Source: Adiantum capillus-veneris (lineage: Eukaryota > Streptophyta > Polypodiopsida > Polypodiales > Pteridaceae). Taken from it: a stretch of 64,000 nt of DNA. The notes beneath the pieces are model-generated. The model searched no databases. It was given only the letters and a program-made list of their open reading frames with translations, and was not told the DNA's origin. The position numbers and the translations under genes are program-made. This document shows positions 22,085-33,487 of this stretch, piece after piece (the first letter of the stretch is position 1; each line of letters opens with the position of its first letter). The stretch covers positions 60,057,619-60,121,618 of the forward strand of contig CM043952.1 in the NCBI GenBank assembly GCA_014529385.2, given 5' to 3'.

Positions 22085-22930
22085 CTAGAAAGGGCTACAT
22101 CAAAATGTGGGGAGACTCGTCCAATGAAGAGGCAAGGTATGTACAATGATGGCTAAACTAAGATATGGGAGGAGGAAACGACCAAACTGGTAGATGGTAT
22201 TGCCATCTAGGCACGCCATGAACCATGGTGAAGAAGGGCCCTGGGCGCCAAAATCGCAGGCGGTTGGAGTTGCGCTAAAGTCTCTCGAACTGGCCCCTAA
22301 GTGTATGGATCAGCTCCAACCACATGTCACGGACAGTCTCCACCAGTGGGACGGGTCGAGCCTCGAAGATGCAGAAGCAACGGGGTCGCCAGATGAACCA
22401 CAATGTCACGCTGCAAATGAGCTCCCAATACCACTCTCTATCTTTGCTCCACTCTTGAGGGACAAGCTCTATGGCGGACTAGAGTGTAGGCCAGCCCGCT
22501 TGTATCACAATCATCCTGTTGACGGAAGCCATCTCAAAACTGAGTGTTGGGCCCATGAGTGTGGACCCAATTGTAGCCCCCCAAGTGTATTGGCTGGGTG
22601 CAGGCATCAGCCGAAGAACCCAAAGCCAAACTTGTTGTGCCATGGGGCAATCCCACAGACAGTGACGCTTGTTCTCAAGTGGGTGGTCACAAGCGGTACA
22701 TCCCGCCGAGAGGCCGTTGTGGCATGTGCACCAACCAACTCCCCACTGTAGTAGCTCGATGTGCAACTAACATTGGTGGAACATGGTGACTCCTCCACTA
22801 TCTGTTGTTCCACAAGCGCTCCCAAAATCCTACCAAGAACTCGAGCGTGAGACCCTCCTCCAGCCAATGAGTCACTGTAGCAGGACGAACCTATCTTCGC
22901 GTTGTCCTAATGTTGCCTTGGAGTACAACT
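22085..22930 (-). mobile_element. L3: LINE 3' part, probably the tail of L6
   Basis: A minus-strand LINE fragment with zf-RVT (CTACDHPLENKRHCLWDC at about 22640-22720), the GPFFTMV-type end and part of the 3' UTR. Its inner limit (about 22930) lies close to where the L6 fragment at 30887 begins when both are placed on L5, with a gap of about 70 bp. I infer that L3 and L6 are one LINE split by L4. Very high order agreement supports this, but no target duplication was found. Confidence 0.7.
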
Positions 22931-23194
22931 GGAAATGCTATTGGGAGATAAGACAACTTTTAAATGTATGAAAGATATCAGAACCAAGATTAAGGAAATG
23001 CTAGTTTAAGCTACAGATTGCAAGGGGTGTCCTCGATGACAAAGTCAAGTTTCTCTTGGAATGCAACGCCACCAGTAGAAGAGGGCCACAAACTCAAATG
23101 ACCCTCACAGAGCAAGAAAAGAATCTAAAAAGCCTCTGTCATCTAGTCTGGATCTCCAGAAAGATGATGCAACAAGAGAATCAAATTGTCATGA

Positions 23195-23492
23195 ACTTCA
23201 TTGAGGAGTTGCACATGGCTCTTAGTGCACTCCCCGTAGTAGATGTCCAAGTGAGGATGGCTTGACTCCCAGTTTTTTCTTGGAGTACTAGGACTTGCTT
23301 GGCCCAGATCTCTATAGTGCTTTTCAGTACATCTTGCACACAGGAGAGATGCCTGACAGCATGAGTGAGGGTCTCATCTACCTCATTCCCAAGGAGGGTG
23401 GCTCCTTGGATGAGATTCGACAGTGGCGCCCCATCACCATCCTCAACTCAGCCTACAAAATTCTTGCAAAGGCTCGGAGTTTGAGGATCCAG
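23195..23492 (+). mobile_element. L4: LINE, left piece
   Basis: Plus-strand ORF2 sequence from EELHMALSAL through GEMPDSMSEGLIYLIPKEGG, DEIRQWRPITILNSAYKILA and SLRIQ. It stops at TCCAG (23488-23492), where minus-strand element N1 begins. The reading resumes at 29273 with the next residues (PLLESLIHGTQTGF). The 5' end of L4 is uncertain: 22931-23194 has no clear LINE match. Confidence 0.85.
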
Positions 23493-24659
23493 TGTAAGGT
23501 GCAACGAATGAATGTTTGCACTTTGCTCAAGATGAGTGCTCCGAACTGTGCTCAAGGTTCCTTTTGTTCTTATGGAAGGGAAAGAGTGCAATGATCATCA
23601 ACAAAGTGAATGGACACTGTGCGTGTAAGTGTATGAGACTGAGAGATAGAGAGAGAAGAGAAATACGACACCAAAGACGTAAAACCCTCCTCCGAAGGCC
23701 CCACTCTCGTCGGCGAGAGTGGTCTACTATTGATTGCACAAACTGGTACAAACTGAATGCATGTGACTGATGCAAGTCTAGGCTAGGTCGATGTCGACGA
23801 CGGGGATGACGAGACCAACGCTATGGCTGAAATCTGCTACTCTTTATCTGCTGTCCAAAAACGCTGATAGGCTGAATTCTGCTGCAGCTGAAAACGCAAG
23901 AGAAAACGATGCCTTTGTTGGTCTTTATGGCTGAAAACTGCAGGTCTTAGGGCTGAAAACTGATGGTCTTTAGGGCTGAAAACTGAGGCTCCTTACAGCT
24001 GAAAACTGTTGGTCTTTAGGGCTGAAAATCGCCATGCAATGGAAGGGCGATATAGGCTCCAAAAACGCTAGGGCTGCAAATCTGGAAAACGCTAGAGGCT
24101 GGGATCTGCTAGCAATGAAGCTAGGATGAAAACGCTAGGGCTGAGGATCTCTGGCGATGTTTGCTTTGAGGGAACGCCAAAGCTGAGGTTATGCCGACGA
24201 TGAATCCTTGGAGAAAAACGCCAGCATGGGGAGTCTTCTGCTTAAAGGGAAATCGCCACCAAGGGAGGTCTTGCTGAGAAGTTGCCTGTTAAGCACTGGT
24301 GCTCCTGCTGCCTCTTCTGCCAATTAGTGCTAGTCTAGGTTTGCTTATATACAAACTTACTCAACTTGCCCTGCCTACTTTCCAACAAAAGTCACTTAAA
24401 AATAATAAGTGAAAAATGTCAAAAATAGGAAAAATAGGCTAAATGCATTGGAAAATTCCCCTAAAGGATTCTGATGGATTCATGGGAATGCTTATAATCA
24501 TGTCGTGTTGAACCAGAGGATATGCATCTACACTAAGTGCCTAGGCATGCACGGTCTACGAATAGACTCACAAAAGTGCCAGATCACTTTTAAATCTAGA
24601 CTGCCTTGTCGTGTTGTAGCTTATCCATGGACACATACGGTTCGATGTGTCACGTGACA
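23493..24659 (-). repeat. N1 3' LTR (1167 bp)
   Basis: Read on the minus strand it starts TGTCACGTGACA (24659-24648), a perfect 12-bp palindrome with a CACGTG core. A minisatellite-like stretch of GGGCTGAAAACTG units lies at about 23920-24040. It ends TTACA next to the target duplication. Confidence 0.93.
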
Positions 24660-24675
24660 TCCCCTCCTTTTCAAA
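24660..24675 (-). other. N1 polypurine tract
   Basis: On the minus strand TTTGAAAAGGAGGGGA directly precedes the 3' LTR. The same tract occurs in N4 at 63674-63687. The stop of the chromodomain-like tail lies just upstream. Confidence 0.88.
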
Positions 24676-25740
24676 GTGAGGTACTGGTACCGAATTGTAT
24701 GGCGTCGAGGGAGATCGCCAATAGCATCCGGAATCTTGGAAAGGACTCTTCGCCGGCCCACACGGATGTGTGGGTCATGCGGTACTTGAAGTTCATAAAG
24801 GTCTGCAACGCTTGCTTCTTTTGGCCGCGCCGAAAGCGACAAATTCTTCTGTGGCTCATTCAATGCTTAAACTTTGTCGAGAGTCATGCTTCTTCCGTCT
24901 TCAAGAATCTCCACGGCTCAAAATTCCTGAAACCACTTCCAACACAAAAACATGAACATACCCATTCCATGTAAAGTGAGTGGAAAAAATAGTCTTCCTC
25001 AAAGATTGTGCATGCAATATAGACGAACAAATAGACGGAGTGCCAAACCGTTCACCACACACACGCAAACAATGAGACTTAATCTTTCTCTTTTGATCTA
25101 AATCAATCAACTATGGCAATTCACAACGGAAATACCCATGCTTGGTGCTCATTCTTTCTTGTGCTCTTTCTACAAATGTGTCGTGCCAAGGAAGAGACAT
25201 GGAATGTGACTTCCTTGAATGCATACTTTTCAGCCTTTCATGAACAATTCGCATGCATTTGTACTCATTCATGAGTGAAACGTGCTCAACGTACAATATG
25301 TCATGCCTAGGAAAAGGGATCACATAAAGACGTTGACTAAAATACAGGAAACGATCACGAATGAAACACTCGTACAATGCGTGCTGACAAATCATTCGAA
25401 CACATAGTACTTCTTGTGAGGGTTCTTTGGACCTAGGCTCGAGAGCCAAGACCGGTTCTTTCTGAGGGGGTTCTTTGGACATACGCTCGAGAGCCAAGAT
25501 CGATCCTTCGTGATTGATCGAATCTGCAACGAGATTAGCTTCGCTAGAAGGAGCATCAACTAACTCATCATCCTTGTAAACAATCACGTCATCTTCACGC
25601 AAATCATCATGCTTGTGAGAAATCACATCTTGATCATGCAAATCATCATGCTCATCATTATCATCCAAATCATCATGCTTATCATTGTCATTCAAATCAT
25701 CATCATGCAAATCATGTGTGTCATGCTTGGGAGAAAAAGA
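24660..25740 (-). pseudogene. N1 C-terminal region: His/Asp repeat, unknown domain, chromodomain-like tail
   Basis: The 199-residue stretch 25111-25710 starts with repeats of the type HDDLDDND and KHDDL, then EPRSKEPSQEVLCVRM, CFIRDRFLYFSQRLYVIPF and MSTKHGYFRCELP. After frame changes it ends at 24671-24859 with FRRGQKKQALQTFMNFKYR and an EW/VWAGEES block, which resembles the G1 chromodomain tail. The middle domain matches nothing I know. The same order is found in N2, N3 and N4. Confidence 0.75.
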
Positions 25741-25761
25741 GATTGAGAGAGTCTCTTTCTC

Positions 25762-26871
25762 CTAAATCCGTTTAATCTTCGCCTGCACATTTGCAATGAG
25801 AAAGGGAGAATGAACAACTTCCTCTCCACGAATGACAATGGGAGAGTCACTTTTGGCATTCAAAGTGAACGTATTTTCCACCCAATCAATGAGAGGGTTA
25901 AACTCACGAAACCATCGAATGCCCAAAATCATTTCACATCGTGAGAGAGAAGAGACAAAAAATCTTCTACGGAAAGCAGCTTGTTGAATGGTAAACAACA
26001 CACCAAGATACTCTTTCGTGATGAGAGAGTCCATACCAGGAGCAAAGCCAGAGACCTCGAGAGGAGATTTCTGACTAACCTCTACGCGGGCTTTCTCAAC
26101 AAGAGAGGGACTGATCACATCATCCATACTACCTAAGTCAAACAATATGACAAAACGCTGCCCCGTCATATGACCAAAACATTTAATGAGAGACTCATCA
26201 ATGGGAGGGTCAGGAGAAACTTGGGGCACACTCGTGTTGTCATTAATTGCATTGACAGAGGAAGTGGGTTCTGTGGATTCTTTAGATTCATTAGAGTCAA
26301 GCTTAGGACATGTTCTTTTTATGTGACCCTTAATGTGACAATGAAAACAATGACCTTCCTTAGAAAAAGTGCTTTGCTCTTCTGACGTGATATATCCTCC
26401 TAAAATTCCTTGTGCTACCTTTTTATATAGAGTGAGCTTAGGTTTGGCAATTGTGTTAGCCTTACCATTAGATTCATTAGAAGAATTCTTTTTTGAGAGA
26501 CTGTTGACAGATTGGTTAGAAGAGTTACCGTTCTTACCAGTCTTACCGTTCTTACCATTCTGAGGGTTCGGAGAAGTCTGTGAGGTACTTGTGGAAGTCT
26601 TGTTCTCCTTAGGCTTTCCCTTGTTGTGCTTCATCTCCTGTGCGAGAGCAATCGCTACCACCTTGTTGAGATCGATAGGATCGAGCACTTCGACATCGTA
26701 CTTGATATACTCGTCCAATCCATAAAGGAATGCCTCTTTGCGTCTATCATCCGACTTGCGTAATTGGGTACCTAGCTGCAAAACACGATTAGAAAAAGAC
26801 ATAACTGGCATACCATTTTGCTTGAGAACGCGCCAATCGTCCTTCAATTGTGCGAGGTACTCAAGTAGCAT
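25762..26871 (-). pseudogene. N1 Gag C-terminal part and protease
   Basis: A 369-residue open stretch: capsid end (SFSNRVLQLGTQLRKSDD), a Ser/Asn/Lys-rich linker, zinc knuckle CFHCHIKGHIKRTC (CX2CX4HX4C), then retropepsin with FVILFDLGSMDDVI (the catalytic box reads DLGS rather than DTGS/DSGS) and MILGIRWFREFNPLIDW. It ends at a stop inside QAKIKRI, where N3 reads through into the His/Asp repeat. The frame joins 26844-27242 by a frameshift. Confidence 0.88.
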
Positions 26872-27673
26872 AAACCGTGCCTGAGGTTGTCTTGGAAATC
26901 AGCCCAATTGAAGGAAAGAGACATGAATTCGTCGGCTTCCTCTAGGTGCGCGGCTAACTGTGCCTCTTGCCATGCGTGGTACCAATTGATGGCATCACCG
27001 ACAAGGTATATAGCTACCGTCAAAACTTTGCTATTTCCTATCTTCTTAGTTGTCGCAAAATAAGCATTAAATTGATGCAACCAAGAATGAATAACCGTAG
27101 CATCCATCTTACCATCATACTTACTGAAAGTCAACTTTTCTGTGATCGGGTTGTTGAAATCCGCATCGTGGCTTGCGCCACTTGAGGAACTCCCATGATC
27201 TTTGGCTGGTTCGGACTTCAAGGCAAGTACTTGTCGAACCAATCTTGAGTGCGGAGGTCTCTTTGAGCCTCACTCACGCTCGACCTCCAAGGCTACTCTT
27301 TGAGGCTCTCGATTGGCCTCCCAGGCCGCTCGTCTTACTTCGGCTTCCTCCTTTCTTTGTGCTTTTTTTCTTTTCGTTCGTTGCACTCGCGTTCCAAAGA
27401 AATGCGAGTCCCTTCTTATTGTATGGCAATTCTTTCGTTTCTTTCTTCGCGCTCGCGGTCCTTGGCTTCCTGTTGTTCTGCTTTTCTTTCTAGTTGTGCC
27501 GTCATCTCCATCATCGGCTTGACCATCACCTCCATAGGATTTGGTACAACTCGTGGCGTAGATGGAGAAGGGGAAGGGTCGGAAAAATCTCTTGGTGGGG
27601 AAAACTCTTCGTTGCCTCTCTCATGCTCATCACGTGTATGCGAAGAATCCATTCCGCTTCGGGTGTTGACCAT
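26844..27673 (-). pseudogene. N1 Gag N-terminal part
   Basis: 27416-27673 encodes MVNTRSGMDSSHTRDEHERG, an acidic Pro-rich stretch and a Glu/Arg-rich coiled coil. 26844-27242 continues with LTFSKYDGKMDATVIHSWL and NWYHAWQEAQLAAHLEE, the capsid region with the FxxYDGxxD...WLxxF pattern. Two frame changes separate the blocks. A leader of about 450 bp separates it from the LTR. Confidence 0.87.
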
Positions 27674-28105
27674 GCACTATGCTCTTTGGTTCTTAAGTTC
27701 ACGAGGAACTTGGGTTCTTGAGGGTCTTGGGTTCTTGGGTTCTTGAGGGTCTTGAGGTTTTCTTTCGCTTGCAATCTGTGTTTAAGAAGGATCTTCTCTT
27801 CACCCTGGTTCTACTCTTTTCCGCGGACGCAACCCTTGGCGGCCTTGCGCTCACACCAAGGTTGCTTTTTCCCACCTCACGTCGATTGGCCGGCCGCTAA
27901 GTGCACGGTCAGCTCTCAATGAGTGAAAAGAGGCACAAGGGGAGGCTGGACAAGCCCTTCTTTCCTAGGATTCCTGTCACTCTTCAAAAACACGATTAGA
28001 AATAGACACGCCGAAGCGAACTTGGGTTCGTGCGACCGCAACAAGCAAAAAAAAATCTTGTGATTCTTGTGGTTCTTTTCTTGGGTGATACACAACACTG
28101 CCAAA

Positions 28106-28118
28106 GCTCTGATACCAA
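28106..28118 (-). other. N1 primer-binding site
   Basis: TTGGTATCAGAGC on the minus strand, next to the 5' LTR end (TGTAAGG on the plus strand at 28119). Complementary to initiator tRNA-Met. Confidence 0.92.
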
Positions 28119-29272
28119 TGTAAGGTGCAGAGGAATGAATGCTTGAACTTTGCTCAAGATGAGTGCTCCGAATTGTGCTCAAGGTTCCTTTTGTTCTTAT
28201 GGAAGAGAGAGTCTTCCGTTCTTAATGAGAGAGTGCAATGATCATAAACAAAGTGAATGGACACTGTGCATGCAAGTGTATGAGACTGAAAGATAGAGAG
28301 AGAAGAGAAATACGACACCAAAGACGTTGTAAAACCCTCCTCCGAAGGCCCCACTCTCGTCGGCGAGAGTGGTCTACTATTGATTGCACAAACTGGTACA
28401 AACTGAATGCATGTGGCTGATGCAAGTCTAGGCTAGGTCGATGTCGACGACGGGATGACGAGACCGACACTATGGCTGAAATCTGCGACTCTTTATCTCG
28501 ATTCAAAAACGCTGATAGGCTGAATTCTGCTACGGCTGAAAACGCAAGAGAAAAGGCTGCCTTTGCTGGTCTTTATGGTTGGAAACTGCACGTCTTAGGG
28601 CTGAAAACTGTTGGTCTTTAGGGCTGAAAATCGCCATGCAATGGAAGGGCGATATGGGCTCCAAAAACGCTGAGGCTGCAAATCTGGAAAACGCTAGAGG
28701 CTGGGATCTGCTCGCGATGAAGCTAGGATGAAAACGCTAGGGCTGAGGATCTCTGGCAATGTTTGCTTGGAGGGAAAAACGCCAAAGCTGAGGTTATGCC
28801 GGTGATGGATCCTTGGAGAAAAACGCTAGCATGGGGAGTCTTCTGCTTGGAGGGAAATCGCCACCTAGGGAGGTCTTGCTGAGAAGTTGCCTGTTGAGCA
28901 CTGGTGCTCCTGCTGCCTCTTCTGCCAATTAGTGCTAGTCTAGGTTTGCTTATATACAAACTTACTCAATATGCCCTACCTACTTTCCAACAAAAGTCAC
29001 TTAAAAATAATAAGTGAAAAATGTCAAAAATAGGAAAAATAGGCTAAATGCACTGAAAATTTCCCCTGAAGGATTCTGATGGGAATGCTTATGATCATAA
29101 TGTGTGCAACCAGAGGATATGCATCTACACTAAGTGCCTGGGCATGCACGGTCTACGAATAGACTCACAAAAGTGCCAGATCACTTCTAAATCTAGACTG
29201 ACTAGACTAACTGAACCCTTGTCGTGTTGTAGCTTGTCCACGGACACATAGGGTTGGATGTGTCGCGTGACA
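28119..29272 (-). repeat. N1 5' LTR (1154 bp)
   Basis: It matches the 3' LTR at 23493-24659 over its length with small indels, for example fewer GGGCTGAAAACTG units at 28590-28630. The palindrome at its outer end reads TGTCGCGTGACA, so one CpG transition has broken the CACGTG core. The LTRs are clearly a pair from one insertion. Confidence 0.93.
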
Positions 29273-30886
29273 TCCAGCCACTTCTAGAGAGCCTTATACA
29301 TGGGACTCAGACAGGCTTTGTCAAGGAGCGTAGTATCCTTGACAACATCTTTACTTTTTGGGAGGCCTCTGCCCTAGCGCGGCTCCGAGGTGAGGATCTG
29401 GTGATTCTTCTTCTCGATTTTGAGAAGGCCTACGAAAGAGTTGACTGGGACTTTCTGGAGGGCACTCTACGCAGGATGGGCTTCTCAGATGCTTGGATCA
29501 GAGGGGTGTCAGCTTTATACAGACGGGCACACACTCAGGTACTATTCTCAAGAGGTAGAGGTGATAGTTTCATGCTCACACGTTCGGTCTGACAGGGCTG
29601 TCCTCTTGCCCCATTCCTCTTTCTGTTCTATGCTGAGGCGATGAGCAGGTTTTTGGTGTCGCAGCAGGTTGGTATACGGGGCCTAGCAACTCCCTATTCG
29701 GGGAGATGAGCTACTCGACGCTGAGTTTGGTGACGACTCAGCCTTGTACTTGGATGGCCAGGAGGCCAACCTTCACAGCTGTGAGCAGGCTCTTGAGACC
29801 TTCTGTTGTGCATCTGGCGCACTGATCAACTAGAGAAAGACAGTGGCTTTCTCGGTTGGTAGTGCTCTTGTACCTGATTGGATGCCAGGTGAGGGTTTCA
29901 CGTGGATTCCCCCAGGGACTGCAATTCGGTACTTGGGCTGTCACGTTGATTTGGACTTGTCTCACGAGCAGCAGATTGCTCCCCTCCTCCTGTCTATCAG
30001 GAGGAAGTTGTTACATTGGAGTTTCGCACGACTGAGGAGGGTCTCACAACTGAGTTCTTGGCAGCTTTTTGGGAGAGGTTGTGGGACTCCAGACAGCCGA
30101 GGCGAGTCACTTTGTTTCAGTGGTGGTTGGTTGCACATAGAGCTACAACAGTTGGGGGCTGGCTTGTGCATAGTGGTCTCTCGGTTGCATGCGCAACTTG
30201 TGACCATCTTGTGGACTATCCATTGGCACAGCAGGTGTGGCTTCGTGTTCTTCGGCTGATGCCTGCTCTCTCCACGGCTCGGCAGTACACTTGGGGGGCA
30301 GCTGCTTGGTCCACACTCACGGGCCCGGCACTTCAATTTGAGCTATCTTCCACCAGCAGGATGATAGTGATGCAGGGGGGGCGACCTACACTCCAGCCTG
30401 CCACAGAGCTTGCTCCACAAGAGTGGTGCAGTGAGAGAGAGGAGTGCTGAGAGCTCATCAGTGGCCTGACACTCTAGTTCATCTGGCGGGCCCGTTGCTT
30501 CCGCATCTTTGAGGCTCACCCTGTACCACCAGTAGAGACTGTTCGTGATCTTTGGCTAGAGCTGATCCACACTCTCAGAGGACAGCTCGAGAGACTTCAG
30601 GGCAGCTCCAACCGCATGAGGGAGCGTAGAGAGGCCTTCCTTCGACTTTGGCGTCCTGGGCCTTTTTTCACCATGGTCCAGGGTGTACTCAAATGGCATT
30701 ACCGTCCACCTGTGTGGCTTTTCCCCCCTCCCGTTTCTTGATTTAGCCTCATTGTAAATATGTTGTTTTTTCATTGGGAGAGTCTCCCCATCATGGTTGT
30801 TGTAGCCCTCTCTCGAAGAGGTGGTTGTAGCCCTATGGGCAGTTTCATTAACAATAGAAGGATCTTTTTCTCGCAAAAAAAAAAAA
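29273..30886 (+). mobile_element. L4: LINE, right piece with poly(A)
   Basis: Continues the left piece (23195-23492) after N1. The RT core continues at 29290-29600: TGFVKERSILDNIF, LLLDFEKAYERVDWDFLEGT, LTRSV then QGCPLAP. An FGDD-type box follows near 29727. At about 30035 the sequence jumps from LLHWSFAR to EEGLTTEFLAAFWERLW, an internal deletion removing the connector. The zf-RVT lies at 30100-30250. The 3' UTR ends GAAGGATC and a 12-A tail at 30875-30886. Confidence 0.9.
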
Positions 30887-31636
30887 CCACTCCCTCGAGT
30901 CTTACTGCACTCGCACAGAAGGGCCGCTTTCCCAAGTCCATAACCGCCAGTGTCTTAACTCAAGATATCACGGATCAGGGTCTATGACACAAGTCTCCCC
31001 ACTGATGTCCACAACTCGGATCCGCTACAAGCAACACTCAACCACCTCTGGTGCCTTGGCAGTGACTTTGTGGTGGTGACCCTCTCTGAACCACAAAGAA
31101 CATGCAAGAACCTGTGTCTCAGCAAGCTCTAACTGAAATGAGGACCTCCAGTCGCGTGAAAGTCCCCCATCTAACAAGGAGCTGCCAGCTCAAGAGAGGT
31201 GTGCCACTCTACAGATATAGCCCCTACAATATCCTGGCACATGCCCTGCACCCCCCTCATCTCTTGCATATGAATGCTCTGAATCTCCTCCGAACATTGT
31301 AAACTGCAACCAGTCCCCAAAAAGGCGGGCTCGACCCTCTACCATGGAACCCCAAGTGACATTAGGTCTGCTACAAACCATGTGGCCTCGTTGTGTACTA
31401 ACCATACGGTTCCAAACAAGTGGCTTCCTCAAAAGCTCCTCAATGCATGTGGGCTGGTGCTACACAAGGCCACTTTGCAGCTGCTCCTAAGACCACAACA
31501 GGCTCGCAGCAAAGCGGTCCTCCCATCTCTTGCTCAAGCATACTCTGCGCATATTTGTGAAAATCCACCGGGTGGAAGGGCTCCATGGGTCGCCCGTCTG
31601 TGGGACCGAGCACAAATTTGGTGTAACAGCAGCTCC
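30887..31636 (-). mobile_element. L6: LINE piece between L4 and L5
   Basis: Minus-strand ORF2 sequence: DPWSPSTRWIFTNMRRV and RKPLVWNRMVSTQRG, running to a CVIDPDP-like block near 30980. It continues the reading of 39845 and beyond after removal of L5. Its low-coordinate end abuts the poly(A) of L4, and its next part is probably L3 at 22085-22930. Confidence 0.8.
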
Positions 31637-31645
31637 TTTTTTTTT

Positions 31646-31997
31646 CGACAAAAAGATCCTTCTATTAGTTAATGATACTGCCCATAGGGCTACAACCACC
31701 TCTACTAGAGAGGTCTACAGCAATCATAAGGGGAGACTCCCAATGAAAAAACAGAATATGTACAATGAGGCTAAATCAAGAGATGGGAGGAGGGAAAAGC
31801 CACACAGGTGGACGGTAGTGCCATCTGAGCCCACCCTGGACCATGGTGAAGAAAGGCCCAGGACGCCAGAGTCGAAGAAAAGCCTCTCTACGCTCCTGCA
31901 TGCGGTTGGAGCTACCCTGGAGTCTGTCAAACTGTCCCCTGAGAGTATGGATCAGCTCTAGCCAAAGATCTCGAACTGGCTCTGCTCGTGGTACAGG
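31646..31997 (-). pseudogene. L5 ORF2 end and 3' UTR
   Basis: Minus-strand reading gives an RREAFLRLWRPG-type block, then FFTMVQGG and HYRPPVWLFPPP-like codons, the conserved end of this LINE family. A stop follows, then the GTAGCCCTATGGGCAGT 3' UTR word. T2 interrupts the reading at 31998-32002. Confidence 0.78.
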
Positions 31998-32002
31998 ACG
32001 AG
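31998..32002. repeat. Target duplication ACGAG, left of T2
   Basis: ACGAG abuts the TGTAACAA start of the T2 left LTR, and ACGAG recurs at 34910-34914 after the TGACA end of the right LTR. A 5-bp duplication is what gypsy and copia integrases produce. Confidence 0.93.
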
Positions 32003-32651
32003 TGTAACAAACTGCTGACGTGTCAAAGCCTAAAGAATGGAGTCAACGTACAGATGTGGCCGAGGGGCCTAAACCCTAATGTCTACCAAAAACCCTAATG
32101 CTGGAAACCCTAACCCTAAACCTGCAAACCCTAATTCTGAAAACCCTAACCCTAAAACCTGCAAACCCTAATTTCTACCGAAAACCCTAACCCTAACTCT
32201 AAGGCAACAGACAAATTCCGAAAATTGCGCTGACATGATGACGTGGCAGGCTGTACGGATTTCCGCGTTTTGCGCTGGCTGATGACATGGCAAGCTGTAC
32301 GGATTTTCGTAAATTGCGCTGGCAGCTTTTTGGCTTTGCTTTTGAACCAGAAGCTTTTGAGTTTTGAAGGCTTTTTACTATAACTGCTTTTCAGGCCAAG
32401 GGCCTTTAAATATGATGCTTCCTGGAGAAGGTGCAAAGTCTGGAGTACCGGCTTGTACTTCGATGATGCAATATAAAGAAATACCGAAAGGAGCGCCAAG
32501 GTTTGGGGCCAATACTCTCTAGGGTGGAATTCCGCCACTCCGTGTCGCGTGTCGTCTCTCTCTCTCTCTCTCAGGGTTCTGTTGTTATTGAAGTCTAAAA
32601 GTATGCTCAGTTTGTTCTTTTCTATTGGCACGTGGTGCCCGCCTTGTGACA
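32003..32651 (+). repeat. T2 left LTR with telomere-like motifs
   Basis: Starts TGTAACAAACTGCTGACGTG and ends CTTGTGACA. At 32083-32205 it carries many AAACCCTAA / AACCCTAACCCTAAA units, mixed with spacers. A CAGCTTTTTGGC block, AATATAAAGAAATACCG and a CT-rich stretch follow. It nearly matches the right LTR. Confidence 0.93.
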
Positions 32652-32652
32652 G

Positions 32653-32664
32653 TGGTATCAGAGC
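32653..32664 (+). other. T2 primer-binding site
   Basis: TGGTATCAGAGC follows the left LTR after one base. It is complementary to the initiator tRNA-Met 3' end. Confidence 0.9.
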
Positions 32665-32822
32665 ATACCGGTCCCACAAAAGGGCAGACAGAGCTTTATT
32701 CGAGGATATCTTCGCAGTCCACCCCGGACATATTAGCCACTCCCACCCTTACTTCATCGCACATCGGGCGCGCTCCCGTCTTCACCGCAGTGTCTTACAG
32801 GGCATCAGCCAATTAAGATCAC

Positions 32823-33222
32823 TTGCAAGAGAAGGATCCAGATTTGTTTCAAGTCACTGTTTTTCTCAGAAGCAGTGCCATGCAGATGTTGATGTCTACA
32901 GCTACCAAGCAGCATACTCCAAGTACTTGGCAAGCTTTCAAGAAATTTTTTGCCCGAAGTTATATGGTTTCTAACATCTTACTTCGGAGTGCAACTTCTG
33001 GCAGAGTGGGGTATCCCGAAATGCTTGCCATGGAAACCCTAGCAGATTATAACTTGAAGTTTCTCGACATCTCCCAGTAGATGTCTCTTCACGAGCAGAT
33101 GAACTTGGAGACCGAGTGCGATTGCTATCTTGGGACTACCATCGCCACCAAAGAAACACTATTTGTCCAAGAGTTGATGGACCATGCTGTGCTCGGCTAC
33201 GACCTTATGGAAGAAACCTAAT
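32823..33222 (+). pseudogene. T2 gag-like remnant
   Basis: The reading TPSTWQAFKKFFARSY, then ETLADYNLKFLDISQ, a stop, and QMNLETECDYYLG-like codons has the W..FK..F...Y pattern of the capsid part of plant retrotransposon Gag. Only about 130 codons survive and no zinc knuckle is seen. The assignment is tentative. Confidence 0.5.
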
Positions 33223-33487
33223 CCTAATTTTTGGTGCAAGTTTCAGGATGGAAAGTTAGTCGACTTTTCGAGCTCGATTGATGTCGAGATTGCTTTTTAA
33301 GTTTGAGTTCTGTTTGATCTTGTTTGGTGATCTTGTTTGAAACTTTTTTTGAAATGGATGGTATCTGTTTCGAACCTGTTTTGGTGCCGATTTGAATTGT
33401 TTGACTCTGGTTTGATACTGGTTTCAATGATTGGTGATTTTACTCCCGGGTGGAGAAGTGATAAATACTGTTTTGGTATTGTTTAAA

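Larger units (their letters stand above)
23493..29272 (-). mobile_element. N1: Gag-protease LTR element lacking RT and integrase
   Basis: A 5780-bp minus-strand LTR element inside LINE L4. LTRs are 23493-24659 and 28119-29272, each reading TGTCACGTGACA-type to TTACA on the minus strand. Both sides carry the 5-bp target duplication TCCAG (23488-23492, 29273-29277). Internal sequence (24660-28118) encodes Gag, CCHC, protease, a His/Asp repeat, an unrecognised domain and a chromodomain-like tail, but no RT, RNase H or integrase. It must rely on another element for replication. Confidence 0.92.

Noticed and set aside
23600-24130. Possible CRISPR-like array from repeated GGGCTGAAAACTG units
   Set aside because: The units are irregular, lie in an LTR, have no uniform spacers and the genome is eukaryotic.
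32083-32205. True interstitial telomere
   Set aside because: The AAACCCTAA units occur at the same place in both LTRs of T2, so they belong to the element and are not a chromosome-end relic.
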